DNA of 64,000 bases from positions 378,260,266 to 378,324,265 of the forward strand of contig NC_081407.1 of the NCBI RefSeq assembly GCF_030272615.1. Reading direction: 5' to 3'. This document shows, piece by piece, positions 1 to 12,779 of this stretch (positions are counted from its first letter, which is position 1; every line of letters begins with the position of its first letter). Below the pieces are notes generated by a model that saw only the letters and a program-made list of their open reading frames with translations, had not been told where the DNA came from and searched no databases. The stretch is from Cryptomeria japonica (Eukaryota; Streptophyta; Pinopsida; Cupressales; Cupressaceae). A program made the position numbers and the translations under genes.

Positions 1-1353
1 ACTTGACAAACAATCTCCTTTCTATCTATCAAATCACACATGCCACAACTAAGAGAGTTGTGGAGTTCACACCTGAGTCAGTTTTCATTAGAGACTTGGA
101 GACTAGAGCTATCATTGCGATAAAATTCCATGAGCACTATGAAGATTGTCAGAGAAAAGAAAAAGTCTTCTGTTAACTTGAAAACAAAGAGCTTGAAGAT
201 GATGATTCAAATTCTTTTCAGACATGCATGCAACCGAAGCTTGAAAATAACGATGAAGACATGCATAAAGAAGAATCCCTATAGTTTTCATTGCAGCTTG
301 GTGTCTCAAGTCTTATGATGATGACTTTCTATGTGGAGAAGATATTCTCATTCACCCATCATCGACAGTTCAAGATGAAAATTTTTTCAAGGAAATCAAA
401 GGTATAATACCTAGTGAACAATCTTGTATGGATATGCCCAATAGAGAAGGAAGCATAAGTAAAAGTTTGCAGAGATATTCTTTATCTTCAAAAATGGAGA
501 CGTTTACTGAATTTCTAGATCAGCCTCAAGTGAAAGAATTTGAACCATCGAGAATCCACTCTTTATCATGCATGTCACCTGAGTATAAAGTTTTCAAATT
601 TCATGAAGAGTGTGATGAAGAGGAATCATTGGGACAAGAGAGCACAAAAAGTAATGCAAATATCTATGTGAGGGTTGAATATGAAATCCATGTAGGTATA
701 TCAATAAATATCCCTATTTTTATGGAATTGCAATCTATGCCTTATGAAGTATTCAAGGTTCAAAGAAATCCTCCTTTTGAATATTTGGATCAAGAAGACA
801 TCCTTATTCAAGGGGATGGTTTTGGGAATTATACCGAAAATGCAGAGATAAATGAGGTAATGGATGATCTAATGAAGGAAATCAATGAAGTTAATTCTCA
901 TAATGTTTGTATTTCAGATTGTTGTTTGAAGGCTTCAAATGATGACTTCTCCTATAGTAAAAGTGCGTACCTCAATCCTTTGTTTTCAAATGAGCGTATT
1001 TATACAGATGATTTTCAAGATGAAATTCTTGAACATGATTCAATGGTTATGTCTAATCAAGTTTCTTCCCATCATAGATTATATGAAGGTTGTCTGATTT
1101 GTATTGTAAACCAGACTATCAGAGGGATCTTCAAATAGAGGATATGGGTATGCTTGAGAATATTTCACAAATTGTCAATAAAGTTCAAAGTGGTACCCCA
1201 ATACTTGAAGAGAGCCTACAAATTTATGATGAGAGATGGTTGTTTGGTTCACTGTCCAAATTTTTTTCTCATCTTATACATGTTGATCTTGCCAGCTCAC
1301 TAATCTTACAGGTTTCACATGGACGCTCACCATATTTTTGCACAGGTGCCTAG
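1..1353 (+). pseudogene. Decayed copia protease tail plus unknown acidic ORF (left copy)
   Basis: The first ~170 bases encode the C-terminal end of a Ty1/copia-type protease region and end at the same TAA seen on the right (43409-43411). What follows matches the 378-codon ORF at 42221-43357. The left copy is broken in at least two places: one C is missing near 277 and 10 bp are missing near 1101, so the reading falls into pieces at 428-1138 and 1090-1353. The final TAG at 1351-1353 is shared with the right copy. The product of the downstream ORF is not recognised; it is rich in Asp and Glu. I infer that this copy is non-functional and that the right copy is closer to the ancestral state. Confidence 0.8.
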
Positions 1354-1510
1354 TTCGGTCAGCCTATGAATGGTTTTGTATGAAGATCATGGAGAGCTTT
1401 GAGATGGGATTTGCCTACTATGTGCATAATTTAGTTATAAGTTTTGTTGTGTTCATCCCATTTTTGGTTTTTGTCCGATTTCTCTGGCTATTCCCTATGT
1501 TGTTTCTTCT

Positions 1511-1585
1511 TGACTCTGTTGCCCAATGGATAGTGCACTAGACTGCGAGCTAGAGATTTTGGGTTCATCCTACATCCTTTGCAGT
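1511..1585 (+). repeat. tRNA-derived SINE-like stretch
   Basis: TTGCCCAATGGATAG at 1519-1533 resembles a tRNA A box, and GGGTTCATCC at 1561-1570 resembles a B box, with A-to-B spacing of about 44 bases as in a tRNA gene. An arm-like CTAG...CTAG lies between them. The B box is degenerate and no acceptor stem is obvious, so this is more likely a SINE head or old tRNA pseudogene than a working tRNA. The same stretch recurs on the minus strand near 42000-42070. Confidence 0.5.
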
Positions 1586-2046
1586 CCTTGTCCCCAGTCA
1601 TAGCTAGTTGTTGCCCCCATATTTGGGATACCTGAAATTTTAACTTCATATCAGTCTCAATGTTGAATGAAGGCCCAAATATGTGTCTATGTGCAAGCAA
1701 TGAGCATGTGATCTAAGGTCCTTGTTAGTCAAATTATGAAAAATGGAGGAATTTTGGAAGTTACAAATAATTAAGGTAAATAATTTCATATACATGTCCT
1801 TTGCATCATTATGTGTTATGTGGCCAATTTTCGTCTGAACCTAGTTCATAGTTTATCATATATTAAACTTTCAAATTTTGATGTCCCTTGCCCAAAAATG
1901 ATTAAAATCTCTCATCCTAGGTATTTTCATGAGGAATAAATTATTACCTTTTCTTATTTCCCTACCATAAATGTTTGCTTTAAATTTCAGAGCTTAATTT
2001 CTTACCATTTGAAAGTTATGGTTATTTTTCCTAAGTTTGCATATTA

Positions 2047-2096
2047 AATTTAAAATATTAAATTATTTTTCAAAAGATAATTTAATATTTTAAATT
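2047..2096. repeat. Perfect 20-bp AT hairpin
   Basis: Bases 2047-2066 are the exact reverse complement of 2077-2096, with a 10-base loop. It contains only A and T in the stems. The same fold is present in the right copy near 41470-41530. It could be a small foldback element or a simple AT palindrome. Confidence 0.7.
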
Positions 2097-2217
2097 ATTT
2101 TAATATTTGTGGTAATTTGAGGGAGAATTTTATCTTAAAATGTCATTTCCATTTCCCCTTTGTTCTCCTTCATGTTCGATGGTTTTTGAGGTCAAGATCA
2201 TAGTGTTTGTAAGAGAA

Positions 2218-2384
2218 GGTTAAGGATGCTTCATTTTCGAGCATTCTTAACCCATATTCATAACTTCAAAAGGAAAAAGGTTAAGAATTCTCCAAAATGA
2301 AGCATTTCTAACCTTATTTCCTAACCTTGAGGGACTTCTTTGTCAAGAAGGTTAGAAATTCTCCATTTTTGAGCATTCTTTACC
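2218..2384. repeat. Three related 35-bp hairpin-like units
   Basis: Units at 2218-2252, 2279-2313 and 2350-2384 each begin with GGTTA and end with ACC, and each is an imperfect inverted repeat with 13-base arms around a 9-base centre. The first pairs best (12 of 13). They are separated by 26 and 36 bases. The same three units occur inverted at about 37060-37245. Confidence 0.65.
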
Positions 2385-2639
2385 TTCTCCATAAGAGATA
2401 TAAAAAAAAGTTCTAAAATGAAATGCAGTCTCATGGAATTACGCAGTATGAAGAATGTGGAAGCACAGACAGAACCCATGAACTCTTTACCAAAATGCTT
2501 CAATAGAGACGTCCCCTCATGAATGAAAAAAAAGGATTTCAGAATGTGCACAAAATGGATTTTGCATGCAAGCTTTCAAAATATTTGAATCAATGAAGCA
2601 CTCTAGAATATATTTCAAATAAACGAACACAATGACAAA

Positions 2640-3456
2640 TCTGTTTACCACCAGGTTCCTTATCTTTTTTGTTGCATTCACCAAATTTTAAATCAATAGT
2701 TTTATCAGAAAAAGGTTGGTTTTGGGAATAATAGCTGTTATTGTAGAAACATTAGTATGAGTTGATGACACCCTTCTTTTTACTCTCTTGAACATCTACA
2801 AATTTAAGTAAAAATCAGTAAGAAATCAAGATAGTGGTTGGGAAAGTTCTTCACAACCTAAAATTAGATGAGTTTGATATTATGTTTTGTATGCTTTTGT
2901 ATAAATAATTGTTTGAGGTGGATTTGGAGGAATTTCAAAAAAAATGGCAAAATAATCTAGCAATTTGTAGAAAGAAACTCAACATTAAATAGGTAAAGGA
3001 AAATTATTTATCTTTATATATACATTTGAATAGAGATGAATTCAAAACCAAATTCTTGATCATGAGCATAATTCTCAATTAGGCCACAAGCCAAGAGGTA
3101 CCTCATTGTTTCAAGTCATAGAACATCTTGTATTGTTTTAGCTTAGTAAGTTTTGATCAATATTTTCTTCTTGACACAAATGCAGTCGATCTTAGTTTAG
3201 GATCTATATTGCCTAGAATATTAGCAGCAAAATTTGGAGCTAACGTCACATCAACTGAAGAATCATTTTGTAGTTGTTGCACAGATATATTTTTCTCTGT
3301 TATTGTAATTGAGCACTAATATGACAATCAATCACATTTTATTGCTCATCAATAAGTGATCTTGACATAGCATGTAAATCTTTGTAATCTTGCATTTACT
3401 TTTATATAGGGTTAATCCTCTTTGTCATAAATAAAGAATAAAAAATTGGAAAAAAA

Positions 3457-3496
<40 letters not shown>

Positions 3497-4335
3497 AAGC
3501 ATAAATTTCAAGACATCATAAATAAAAAGAAGATGAATACAAATATTATGCAAGTAATCTCCAACAAATTAATAGCATGTAAAACTTGTCATTTTAATAT
3601 TGTAATAGAAGTGATAAATGTAATAAGAGAAGTACCTAAGATTTTTTTTTCTCTATTTTTATTATTTTTAAATGTTAAAAAAATAATGATTGTTTGAATT
3701 GGTTGATTATTATTAATTTTTTTATAAAAATGAAATGCAAGTTTTGAAGTTATATAATTTTGAAATAGAAATAGTCAATTTAATTTTAATTATAATTGTG
3801 ACTTAGGTTAAAATTATATGTATTGTAATTTGATTTTGAGAAATGAGGTTGCATAGGAAATATTAAGAATTGTATTCTACTTAAGTCTTAGATTATTAAA
3901 TTACATGAGCACAACCTTAAGCCAACTAAAATAAATCATTTTAATATTATAATAAGAAGATATAGATAACATAAAAGACAAGAAAATACAACAGAGATAG
4001 TACTCAGTGAAAAATACTTAAATCTAGTGAATATCCCTTTCTTTTTAATCACGCAAAAGTGACACCCATTACAAAAAAATAGGCATCATTAAATTAAAAA
4101 AAATAGTGAATCGATTAAGAAGCTAATATTATATAGATATACAAAATAAAAAATAAATCAAATGTATAATACTAATTTATAATTGCATCATTTACGAGTG
4201 CTTAAAATAGGAATATCCAAAAAAAATTGTACAATTTTAAGTTGAGGGTTATGTTTCTAGAAAACATATGATTCCTAGACAACACATTATAAGAGATATG
4301 GGGAACTAGAATTTAGACCATACTGAAATATTTTA
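2640..4335. repeat. Repeat family R, copy 1
   Basis: Long collinear similarity to 10450-12180 begins around the shared text near 2692 and 10505 (TTTTATCAGAAAAA) and extends to shared text near 4238 and 12061 (AAGTTGAGGGTTATG). Piece 3940-4035 also matches 11630-11715 and 12785-12905. No coding region is supported. Its terminal structure is unclear and the element type is unknown. Confidence 0.7.
3462..3492. repeat. (TA)n microsatellite
   Basis: An uninterrupted run of TA dinucleotides inside R copy 1. The corresponding place in R copy 2 (about 11160) has no such run, so it expanded after the copies separated. Confidence 0.9.
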
Positions 4336-4819
4336 ATAAGTGAAGAAAAAATTCAATGAAATCAAACTCTTTGTACTCTTGTAGGAGGTTAGACAAGTTG
4401 TTTTGTAGTTTGTAGCAGTAATAAAGTTCTAGAGGAATTTAGAGAGAAGTATTCTTGTAACCCATTTGAAGGAATAACACAAGCATTGTTCTCTTTGGTG
4501 TGGTTTTTTTCCCACAAGGCTCTCACCATGCCAATCACATTTTCTTGAAATATTCTAAAGTATTTTTAACAAACCCATCCTATTCTTATGTTGCAATCAT
4601 AATATTTCATGAGGTAACAACAACTATGAGTTTTAATGGATGCTTTCATTAAAGGAGTTGTTGCGTATCCTTCCTCAATTGTGTAAACTACTTTATGTAA
4701 AAATTTATTGGATTTATGTCTTAAGACTGAAATCTAAACTTAATTATTATTATAATGACATCAAGCAAACAATAAGGTAAAGAAAAATCGAAGCCAAGCA
4801 AAACCTTAGACAAAAGACG
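4336..4819. other. No gene seen
   Basis: AT-rich sequence between R copy 1 and the LINE. No open frame, RNA gene or repeat is supported here. Confidence 0.5.
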
Positions 4820-7800
4820 TTTGGTGATTATATTAAGGAAAATCAAATCCTAAACAGAATAGTATTAAGAAAAACCTCCTATCCTCTTGTCCTTTGTGGG
4901 AGGGACAAGAGGATAGGAGGTTTTCCTTAATACTGTTATGTATTCTATGCACCCCAATAATAGGTGAGCCCTCCCTATCCCTGAAGATCCTATTATTTCT
5001 CTCCTTCCATAGACCCAAATAAATGTGAGGCATCATGCAACTCCAGAGTACTCTAAGAGAGGCATTTCCGGAGTGACAAACCCATTGGAACTAACAATCC
5101 CTGATATTACTCGACTAAAGCCAACATAACTCGCACAGCTTAAAGAAGAAGACCCAAACTTAAATAGAAAATAGGCAATGTAGGAGGATGTTGTTAGCAT
5201 TCTCCGCATTCTCTTTATATAGGAAACATATGTTGGGGACAACCATACCTCTTTTACAAAGATTGCCAATGGTTAGAACCTTCTCCTGGATAAAGAGCAA
5301 GAAAAAATATATCAATTGTGGTGATCAAGAAATTGTTCCAGATACCAGCCCAAAAGGGGGCCAGAGACAAGGACTTAGTGATGATCTGAAAAATCATTAG
5401 CAATAGAGAAGACCCCATAGGGCGATTTACTCCAAAAAAAATTATCAACAACATGAAACAAGGGAGTATGAATCTGTGAAAGCCACTCCTAGATAGGTAA
5501 AAGGGAGGAATAAATACTAACAAGATCAATCCACACTCCCTCACGAATATAATTAGCAACCCAGACACCAACAAGTCTAATACATTTGTTCTTGAGACTG
5601 TCCACCCATGAGAAGATGGATAAGGAACCGTCCCCTGCCCAACAGTCATCCTAGAAGTGTAGATTTCTACCATCTCCAAGATACCATCTCATCCCTTGAG
5701 AAATAATAACCTTCTAATTGAAAAAATTCTTCCACATATCACATGCCGCAAATGGAAATAGGTAATTCTCCAAGGCATCTTCAATTCCCTAAATATGATA
5801 TTTGTGATGGAATATAGAGATCCATTCATTATCCTCTTTAAGACATATACATAATTATTTGGATAACACAACTATGTTTAAATCTTGCATCTGTCTGAGG
5901 GCTAGGCCACCAAGATTTTTAGGGAGAACACCTATTCCCATGAAGGAATATGCAATTTATTGTTACTTTAAGACCTAGACCACAAAAAGGTCTTTCGAAT
6001 CTTTTCCATGCACTCCACAAATTTCACTAGGACTTTAAATAAATTCTTGGCATAATTCAGAAGCAATGGGTATTTTATAAGGAGTTTACCAACTTGGCTA
6101 AGGAGGGCACCTTTCCACCCTACCAACTTCTTATAAAATCTATCAATAATACTTGACCAAAATGTCTTCGGAGGACCAAGGCATAGAGGTAGGCCCAAAT
6201 AAGTATCTGATAGAGTGCCAATTTTAAACCCCAAAATTTCAGCAATTTTATTCTATCTATAAGTAGGGGTGTTGAGGAAGAAGATAGAGATTTTGGGTAA
6301 GCTTATCCTCTATCCAGATCCTCTTTCATATAGGGACAAAATGGCCTTCAATACTTTATCTTTCCTAACATAACTCTCTCCAATAAGGACAGTATCATAA
6401 AAAAATTATGGGAACACACAAGATATTGAGAGGAACGCTTAAGGCCTTTTAAATTGCCCATTCTGATACCCTGTTGGATAACCTTACTCAGAGCTTCACT
6501 CATTAAGATGAAGACAAAGGTGGACAGAGGATCACCCTACTGAATACCTCTAGAGGCAGAGAAAAAACCAGAGGGGGAACCATTAAAGAAGACAAAAAAA
6601 TTCAGCATAGATATGCATTGTTCAACCAACTGAAAAAAATGACTATAAAAACTAAAAGCATGTAAGACACTTATCAAAATCTGGCAATTAACCCGATCAT
6701 AGGCCTTCAAAAGATCGATCTTGAGAAGGAAACCAACGTTATTAAAAAAAGAGAATAGACATTTTCATCAACCACAATAATAGAATCCAAAACCTGTCGG
6801 CCAGGGATGAAACCATTTTGATGTCTGGAAATCAACATAGGCATGATAGCTTTGAGTCTGAAAACTAGAATCTTAGAGATAATCTTATAAATCGACTTAC
6901 ACAAACTAATGGATCTGAAATCTTGAAAGTTTCTATCATTAGGTCTTTCAGGGATAAAAACAAAAAAGGCGACATTCAACTCTTTGAAAAGAGAACTGGA
7001 ACCAAATAACTCTCTAGCAACATCAAAAACATCATTACCAACAATCTACCAATACATTTGGAAAAAATAAACATCAGAAAACCATATGAGCTTGGAACTT
7101 TGTTCCCTTCAAAGGAGAAAGTAGCTTTATTAACCTCTACAAAACTCAGGATTCTGGTAAGCTCCTTGTTTATCTCCAAGGTGACCTTAAGCAAAACCTC
7201 CTAAAGAATATTCTCTAGGGCCTGAAGATCCAGAGGACCATCCTCAAAGAGGAGGGAGGAGAATAAATCGATGGCCTCCTTAGAAAAATCCTACTTCTTA
7301 TGCACCCACTAGTTGTTAACCTATAACTTCTTAATTCTATTGGTCGCTCTATGTTTCATAGTGGTCATATGAAAAAATTTAGTATTCTTGTCCCCACTTT
7401 TAAGCCATACAACTCTGGATCTCTGTTTCCAATATTCCTCTTCCTTAGAAATAATGTCATGAAGCTTATTCAATAGTTTAATATCTTTATCCATGATTCT
7501 AGGCTTGTATCCCAACCCCTGACTAAGAAATTGAATATCATCCAACTCCTTCTTTATGTTTTCCTTTTGCTGAAAAATATTCCCGAACACAGATTTGTTC
7601 CACTATAGAATATTGGATTTAACATTTGACAATTTGTTAACAATTCTATATATACCAGTCCCCTGAATAATAATGTCCCACCATTCTGAAATCTTATCCT
7701 GAAGTTCCAGATTGATGGTCCACATTTTCTCAAATCTAAAGGGAAAGGATCTTCTACCATAAAGGGGCAGCATATTCAGGATAATCAGGAAATGGTCCGA

Positions 7801-8470
7801 TCCAATTCTAGAGAGATAGGACAAGGTACAAGAATTTTTGTAAGCCAATTTGGCAAAATTAGACCTCGATCAAGTTTGACCTGAATAAGGTCTGATCCAC
7901 TCCTTCTATTAGACCATGTAAATGACCACCAATAAGATCTAGGTCCAATAAACAAAGAGCATTGATCATATCAAGAAGATCTTGTTTAGTTTCCTTAGAG
8001 ATTAGAGCACCACCCATTTTCTCTCCGCTACAAAGAGGAGTATTAAAATCCCCCTTAAGAATCCATCTATCATTCGGGAAAGAAAGTCTAGCCTAACTCA
8101 AGGAACCCCAAAGATTTCTCCTGGCACTTATCCCATTGGGGGCATAAATATTAGATAAAATCCATGAATAACCATCCTTGAGACCAGTGAATCTAGTAGC
8201 AATATAATTAGCACAAGTAAGAACTACCATACCTCGAAGGATCCTCATGTTTCATAGAGTGGCTAAGCCACCTGGGGCTCCATCTGCATCAGAGCAATGA
8301 ACAACACAATCTTTAAAAATGGCTAACTTGATTTTCTCCACTCTTCTAGAAGGCATCTTTGTCTCCTGAATGAGACAAATATCCGGTTTATGATCTCTTA
8401 CAATATTGGAAAGGAGATCATGTTTTTGGGGGTGATTAAGCCCTATAATATTTGATGAGATGATTTTCAT
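4820..8470 (-). pseudogene. Degenerate L1-type LINE ORF2 (endonuclease and reverse transcriptase)
   Basis: Read on the minus strand, the frame opens at 8470 with MKIISSNIIGLN followed by KPDICLIQETKM, the start of a plant L1 endonuclease, where the Glu of QETK is catalytic. Downstream lie RT signatures: FVFIPERPNDRNFQDFRSIS near 6950, FIPGRQVLDSI near 6800, a broken copy of the QGDPLS region near 6530, and a DDTVLIGE-like remnant of the catalytic Asp pair near 6390. The segment ends with WKERNNRIFRD near 4980, typical of the C-terminal region of plant LINE ORF2. Total length is about 3.6 kb, close to a full ORF2, but it is cut by many stops and frameshifts, so it cannot make active protein. 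No clear poly(A) tail or target duplication was found at the 4820 side. Confidence 0.85.
4861..4934. repeat. 32-bp inverted repeat within the LINE 3' part
   Basis: 4861-4892 pairs with 4903-4934 with one mismatch in 32 positions, around a 10-base loop. It lies in the degenerate 3' coding part of the LINE, so it probably arose by a small inverted duplication inside the element rather than being part of the family's normal structure. Confidence 0.85.
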
Positions 8471-8514
8471 TTGATAGGGGAGGGGGATCTAATCCACATA
8501 TCCTAAACAGTTCT

Positions 8515-9906
8515 CTAAACCCCATCTACAATAGCGGCTTTAGTTAGCCTATCCTTGCATACACTATTTGGTAGTCTTCCCACCCCTTTAGGTTCATACC
8601 CACAATCCATCCCCTGTCGTTTTTTGGTTGTGACACCCAAAGCTCCCAGTGTTGAGACATTGGTAATAGGAGATGGTGGACTCCTTCTTCGATTCCTGGA
8701 TTTGACTTGAGTAAAAGGATTGCATATCTCTGAAATATCCATAGGGATATCAATCACCGTCTCCCATCAACTTTCTCAAGATTATCCTACTCCATATTCC
8801 TACTCATATCAATAACCAACTAAATGGGGGTTTCTACAGTCACCCCATTATCCTTTTGAACAGAATCCTCAATATTAACTTTGGGGTCAACCTATGGTGG
8901 AATAGAAATCATTTCCTTAACATTCCCATTCGAGCTTTATTTATCTGGCACATCTGAAGATTCTTTCTTCTACAATGCATCACTAATTTCCCCCATAGGA
9001 GGAACCTGTTGGTTCTGGCCGCTACCCTGACCCTCAACTTTCTTTTTCCAGATCTTTTTTGGTTTTGGTTTAGCTAAAAATTACTTTGCCTAGTGACCCA
9101 CTTTTTTATAGTGAAAAGAAGCAAAAGGAATAGATTCATATTCCACCTTCTGCACCCATAAGACAATTTTTGAGCTGAGTGTGATATCAGACGGTAAATC
9201 AACAACTTGTTTTACATTGAAACACAACCGACCCTAGACGAGCCTCTTTTTCATTGCAGTCATCGGATCCACCGATAGAATCTCACCAAAGCAAGCCGCT
9301 AGACCTACAAAGATCACCTCATCACAGTACTCCAAAGGGAGTCCAAGAAGACAGACTGAAATGGGTGCCTCATTGCACTCCCAAGATAGGATTAAAACCA
9401 GGTTTCCATTTCTTTAAGGCAAGGGAGGTTTTACCCAACATCCAAGGACCCTCTGCAAGGACAGATCTAAGATCCTCATCACATACAAAGGAGAAGGAGA
9501 AAAATTTATTACCCATTGCCACCACATCAATCTGACCTTTCCCTTTCCATTTTCGGGCAACCCATTCCCTAACTGATTCAATATTAGGGCGGGGGCCAAC
9601 AAAATTGCCAACTAGAACCGACTCCATATTAGAAATATTTCTCTCCACAATGTAGTCTAATATGGAAATCAAGCAAGTACCTGAGCTAGGGTCCACTTTG
9701 TGAGGAACATGAGAAAGAGCTTTACCTTTAAGCCTGGATCAAAAATGACCTGACCACAATTGGTTTCAGTCCAACGAGGGTGAAAAATCTATTGATGAGG
9801 ATTTGGGCCCCTCCACAACATGCTTCCCAGAAGTAGAGGAATATTTTCCATTTGCCGCGATATGTCGAGTCCCACCATCCCAAACCCCGTGAACACTGTC
9901 ACTATT
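8515..9906 (-). pseudogene. Degenerate LINE ORF1 (DUF4283-like, with zinc-knuckle remnant)
   Basis: On the minus strand, the piece 9696-9370 reads ...NMESVLVGNFVGPRP... then LAEGPWMLGK, which fits the DUF4283 domain of plant L1 ORF1 proteins, thought to bind element RNA. After frame disruptions, a further piece near 9150-9100 reads KVEYESIPF then FHYKKVGH, the position of the CCHC knuckle; the first Cys positions are replaced (Ser and Tyr). Several stops interrupt the frame. It sits immediately upstream of ORF2, as expected for a two-ORF LINE. The 5' boundary near 9906 is my estimate. Confidence 0.75.
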
Positions 9907-10449
9907 GTGTAATTAATTTTATTTCTAGCATTGTTATCTTTTTAATTCAGTTTGTTGTTTTGAGTTTATTTCTATCCACAACTAATACAATAGCTTAGAA
10001 GGCTTCCATAGTGCATATATTTTGATGGCTCATTTCAAGTTCATGTTCTTAGGTTGACAATTAAATGTAGATTCTAGTTCATGAAGGGTTGATGAGTGTG
10101 GATAAAAATCCTCGAGTTGTGAATTAGTATCCCAAACTCAATTGCAAACAAAAAGATTAACACATAGCATTTTTCATGAACAACTTTTTTTTTCTTTCAT
10201 GCTTCTCTTTCTTATGTATTTAATGTCAATGCTCAGTTGAATATGCCCCTTGGTTTAGAGATGGGTGGTTGTTTAAATTCCTCTAGAAGTATTGAAAACC
10301 TTAGAAAATTTTATGAAAATGTTAGGGTATCCACTTGGAGATGTGTCTAATGCTTCACAAATTCATGTTAAAATAAGTAAGGGCTTAGGCAAAAACAATA
10401 ATCGTTGAGTGTCACTACTCAAACTAAAACCAGACACATCATTGTAGTA
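9907..10449. other. No gene seen
   Basis: AT-rich sequence between the LINE and R copy 2. I see no supported ORF or terminal repeat in it. Confidence 0.5.
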
Positions 10450-12720
10450 GATGTCTTTCTTAAAATTCTCCCTTATCTTTTTGGTTGCATTCATCAATGT
10501 TTAAATCAATAGTTTTATCAGAAAAAAGATTGGTTCTAGGAATAATAGAAATTATTGTAGAAATATTGACATCAGTTCATCACTCTCTTCTTTTTACTCT
10601 CTTAAATATTTGCAAATTTCAATAAATATCAGTAAGAAATCAAGATAGTGGTTGAGAAAGTTTTTCATAGCCACAATTTAAATGATTTGGATATTGTTTT
10701 TTGTATGCTTCTCTATGAATTATTGCTTGAGGTGGATTTGAATGAATCTAAGAAAACATGGAAAAATAATCTAGCAATTTGTATAAAGAAACTCAACATC
10801 AAATAGTTAAAGGAAAACTATTTATCTTTACCTATAAATTCAAATAGAGATGAGTTCAGAACCAAATACTTGATCATGACCATACTTCTTAATTGGGCCA
10901 CAAGCCAAGAGGCAACTCATATTTTTAAGTCATAGTTTCAAGTCATGAATCATTATGTAATTTTTGCAACATATGTATTTTTCTTTTTTATTGTTATCGA
11001 ACTAAAATATGATAGTTAATCGGCCATATTGTATTGCTAAATAGTAAGAGATCTTCACATATTATGCAAATCTTCATACTCTACTCTTACTATAATATAT
11101 TATGGAGTTAATCGTCTTTGTCCCAAAAAAAAATAAAAAATAAAAATGTTTTAATCTACGGATCAATATATATTATATTGAAACTTAAAAGAGAAGATGA
11201 ACACAAATATTATCTAGGAAATAAAAGAAACATATAATCTCCAACAAATTAATAGCATGTACTTGTCTTAATATTGCAATAAAAGTAATAAATATAATAA
11301 GAGAAGTACCTAAGATTTTAAACTTTTGTATCTTTAGTATTTTTTAATGTTAAGAACAAGAAATGATTGTTTGAATTAGTTTATTATTAGTAATTTTTTT
11401 TCATGAAAATGAAATCATAAGGATGAAGTTATATAATTTCTAAGAAATAGAAATAGTCAATGTAATTTTAATTAATAATTGTACCTTCGAACTATATACA
11501 TTAAAGGTTAAAATTATATGTGTTGTCATTTGATATTGATATATGCAGTTGCATTGGAAATAGAGAATTATATTCCACCTAAGTGATAGAGTATTAATTA
11601 CACGAGGATAACCTTAAGCTAACTAAAATAAATAATTTTAATATTATAATAAGAAGATATAAATGATATGAAAGACAAGAAAAGACAACATAGAAAGTAC
11701 TTAGTGAAAAATAATCAAACTAATGAATGTCCCATTCTTAAAAAAAAATAAAATAAAATAAAATAAAATAAATAAAAAATAAAAATAAAAATAAAAAAAA
11801 ATAAAAATAAAAATAAAAAATAAAAATATCAAATGCATAATGTTAATTGAGAATTACATCCTTTATGCGTGTAAAAAATAAAAATATCATGATGGAAGGC
11901 CTAGAGAAGTAGACTCAACAAATCAACATGAAACAGAAGGCCTTGCGGATGATGAAGAGATGTTATTTTTACTATGGAGGCGAGGAGAAGCATTGGCTCT
12001 ATCCAATAAATTTAACTATCATAAAAGAAAATGGGAATATCCAAAACATTTTGTACAATTTAAGTTGAGGGTTATGGTTCAAACAAATGAATGTTTCCTA
12101 TACATCCCTTTATAAAACATATGGGGAAGTAGAATTTGGACCAACCTTTACACCAACTGACAAGAACTTAGTGAAAAACATATTCAACGAAATCAAACTG
12201 TTCATAATACAAGAAACATGAATTCATACAAAATAATATTAACAATGAATAATATTCATAATACCTCTACTAAATATGTTAGTTTTATATTAAATTTAAT
12301 ATGTAAGTGTTATATTAAATTATTTTTTAAAAATTTATTTAAGATATTACTAATAATATTGTTATATTATATTATATTGTTTTTTTTTAACTTTAGTTCT
12401 CTGAAAGCTACAAGATATAAATGCAAAAACAAGAGGGTAATTTGTAAAAAATAAAAATGTATTAATGCGAAGTGAGATTATATTTACAAGTTTTAAAATA
12501 TTTAGATTAAATTTAATCTTTTAATTTCAATTTATTATTAAAAATATTAACTTGCATCTAATGGAAAATTACAAGATATAAAAGACAAAAACTGTAAAAT
12601 TAAACCATATTAATAAAAACTCTTCAAAAATTAAAAGTTGCCTCAAAATTTACATTTAGATAGTGGATTCATCAAACATATCAATAGTTGAATAATGGTC
12701 AGTTAAGAAAAAATGATTAT
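10450..12720. repeat. Repeat family R, copy 2
   Basis: The first part is collinear with 2640-4335. The part from about 11850 onward also matches 26169-27140 directly and 53560-54180 in inverse orientation. Only short spurious frames occur in it. Together with 12780-13455 plus 26169-27140 it suggests a tandem arrangement of R copies before the gypsy insertion. Confidence 0.7.
11742..11828. repeat. A-rich (AAAATA)n-type microsatellite
   Basis: A run of A blocks separated by single T residues, period 5 to 6. It lies within R copy 2 and is absent from copy 1 at the same place. Confidence 0.85.
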
Positions 12721-12779
12721 ATAATACTAACCTAATGACAAGTACTAATAAAATTAAAACAACAAAAAAAACATTTTAT

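Larger units (their letters stand above)
1..2960. repeat. Segment A: inverted duplicate of the right contig
   Basis: This stretch matches the reverse complement of 36501-37265 joined to 41390-43600. It holds the end of a copia protease, a decayed unknown ORF, a tRNA-like stretch, an AT hairpin and three 35-bp units, all of which recur in the right copy in the same order. The two copies differ by scattered substitutions, small indels and one 4.1-kb solo LTR present only on the right. The left copy continues beyond the window start. Confidence 0.9.

Noticed and set aside
1511-1585. Functional tRNA gene
   Set aside because: The B box is degenerate and no acceptor stem can be paired; a SINE-like or pseudogene origin is more likely.
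11742-11828. Possible CRISPR-like or LINE poly(A) array
   Set aside because: It is a simple A-rich microsatellite with no spacers, and no LINE body adjoins it in a suitable orientation.
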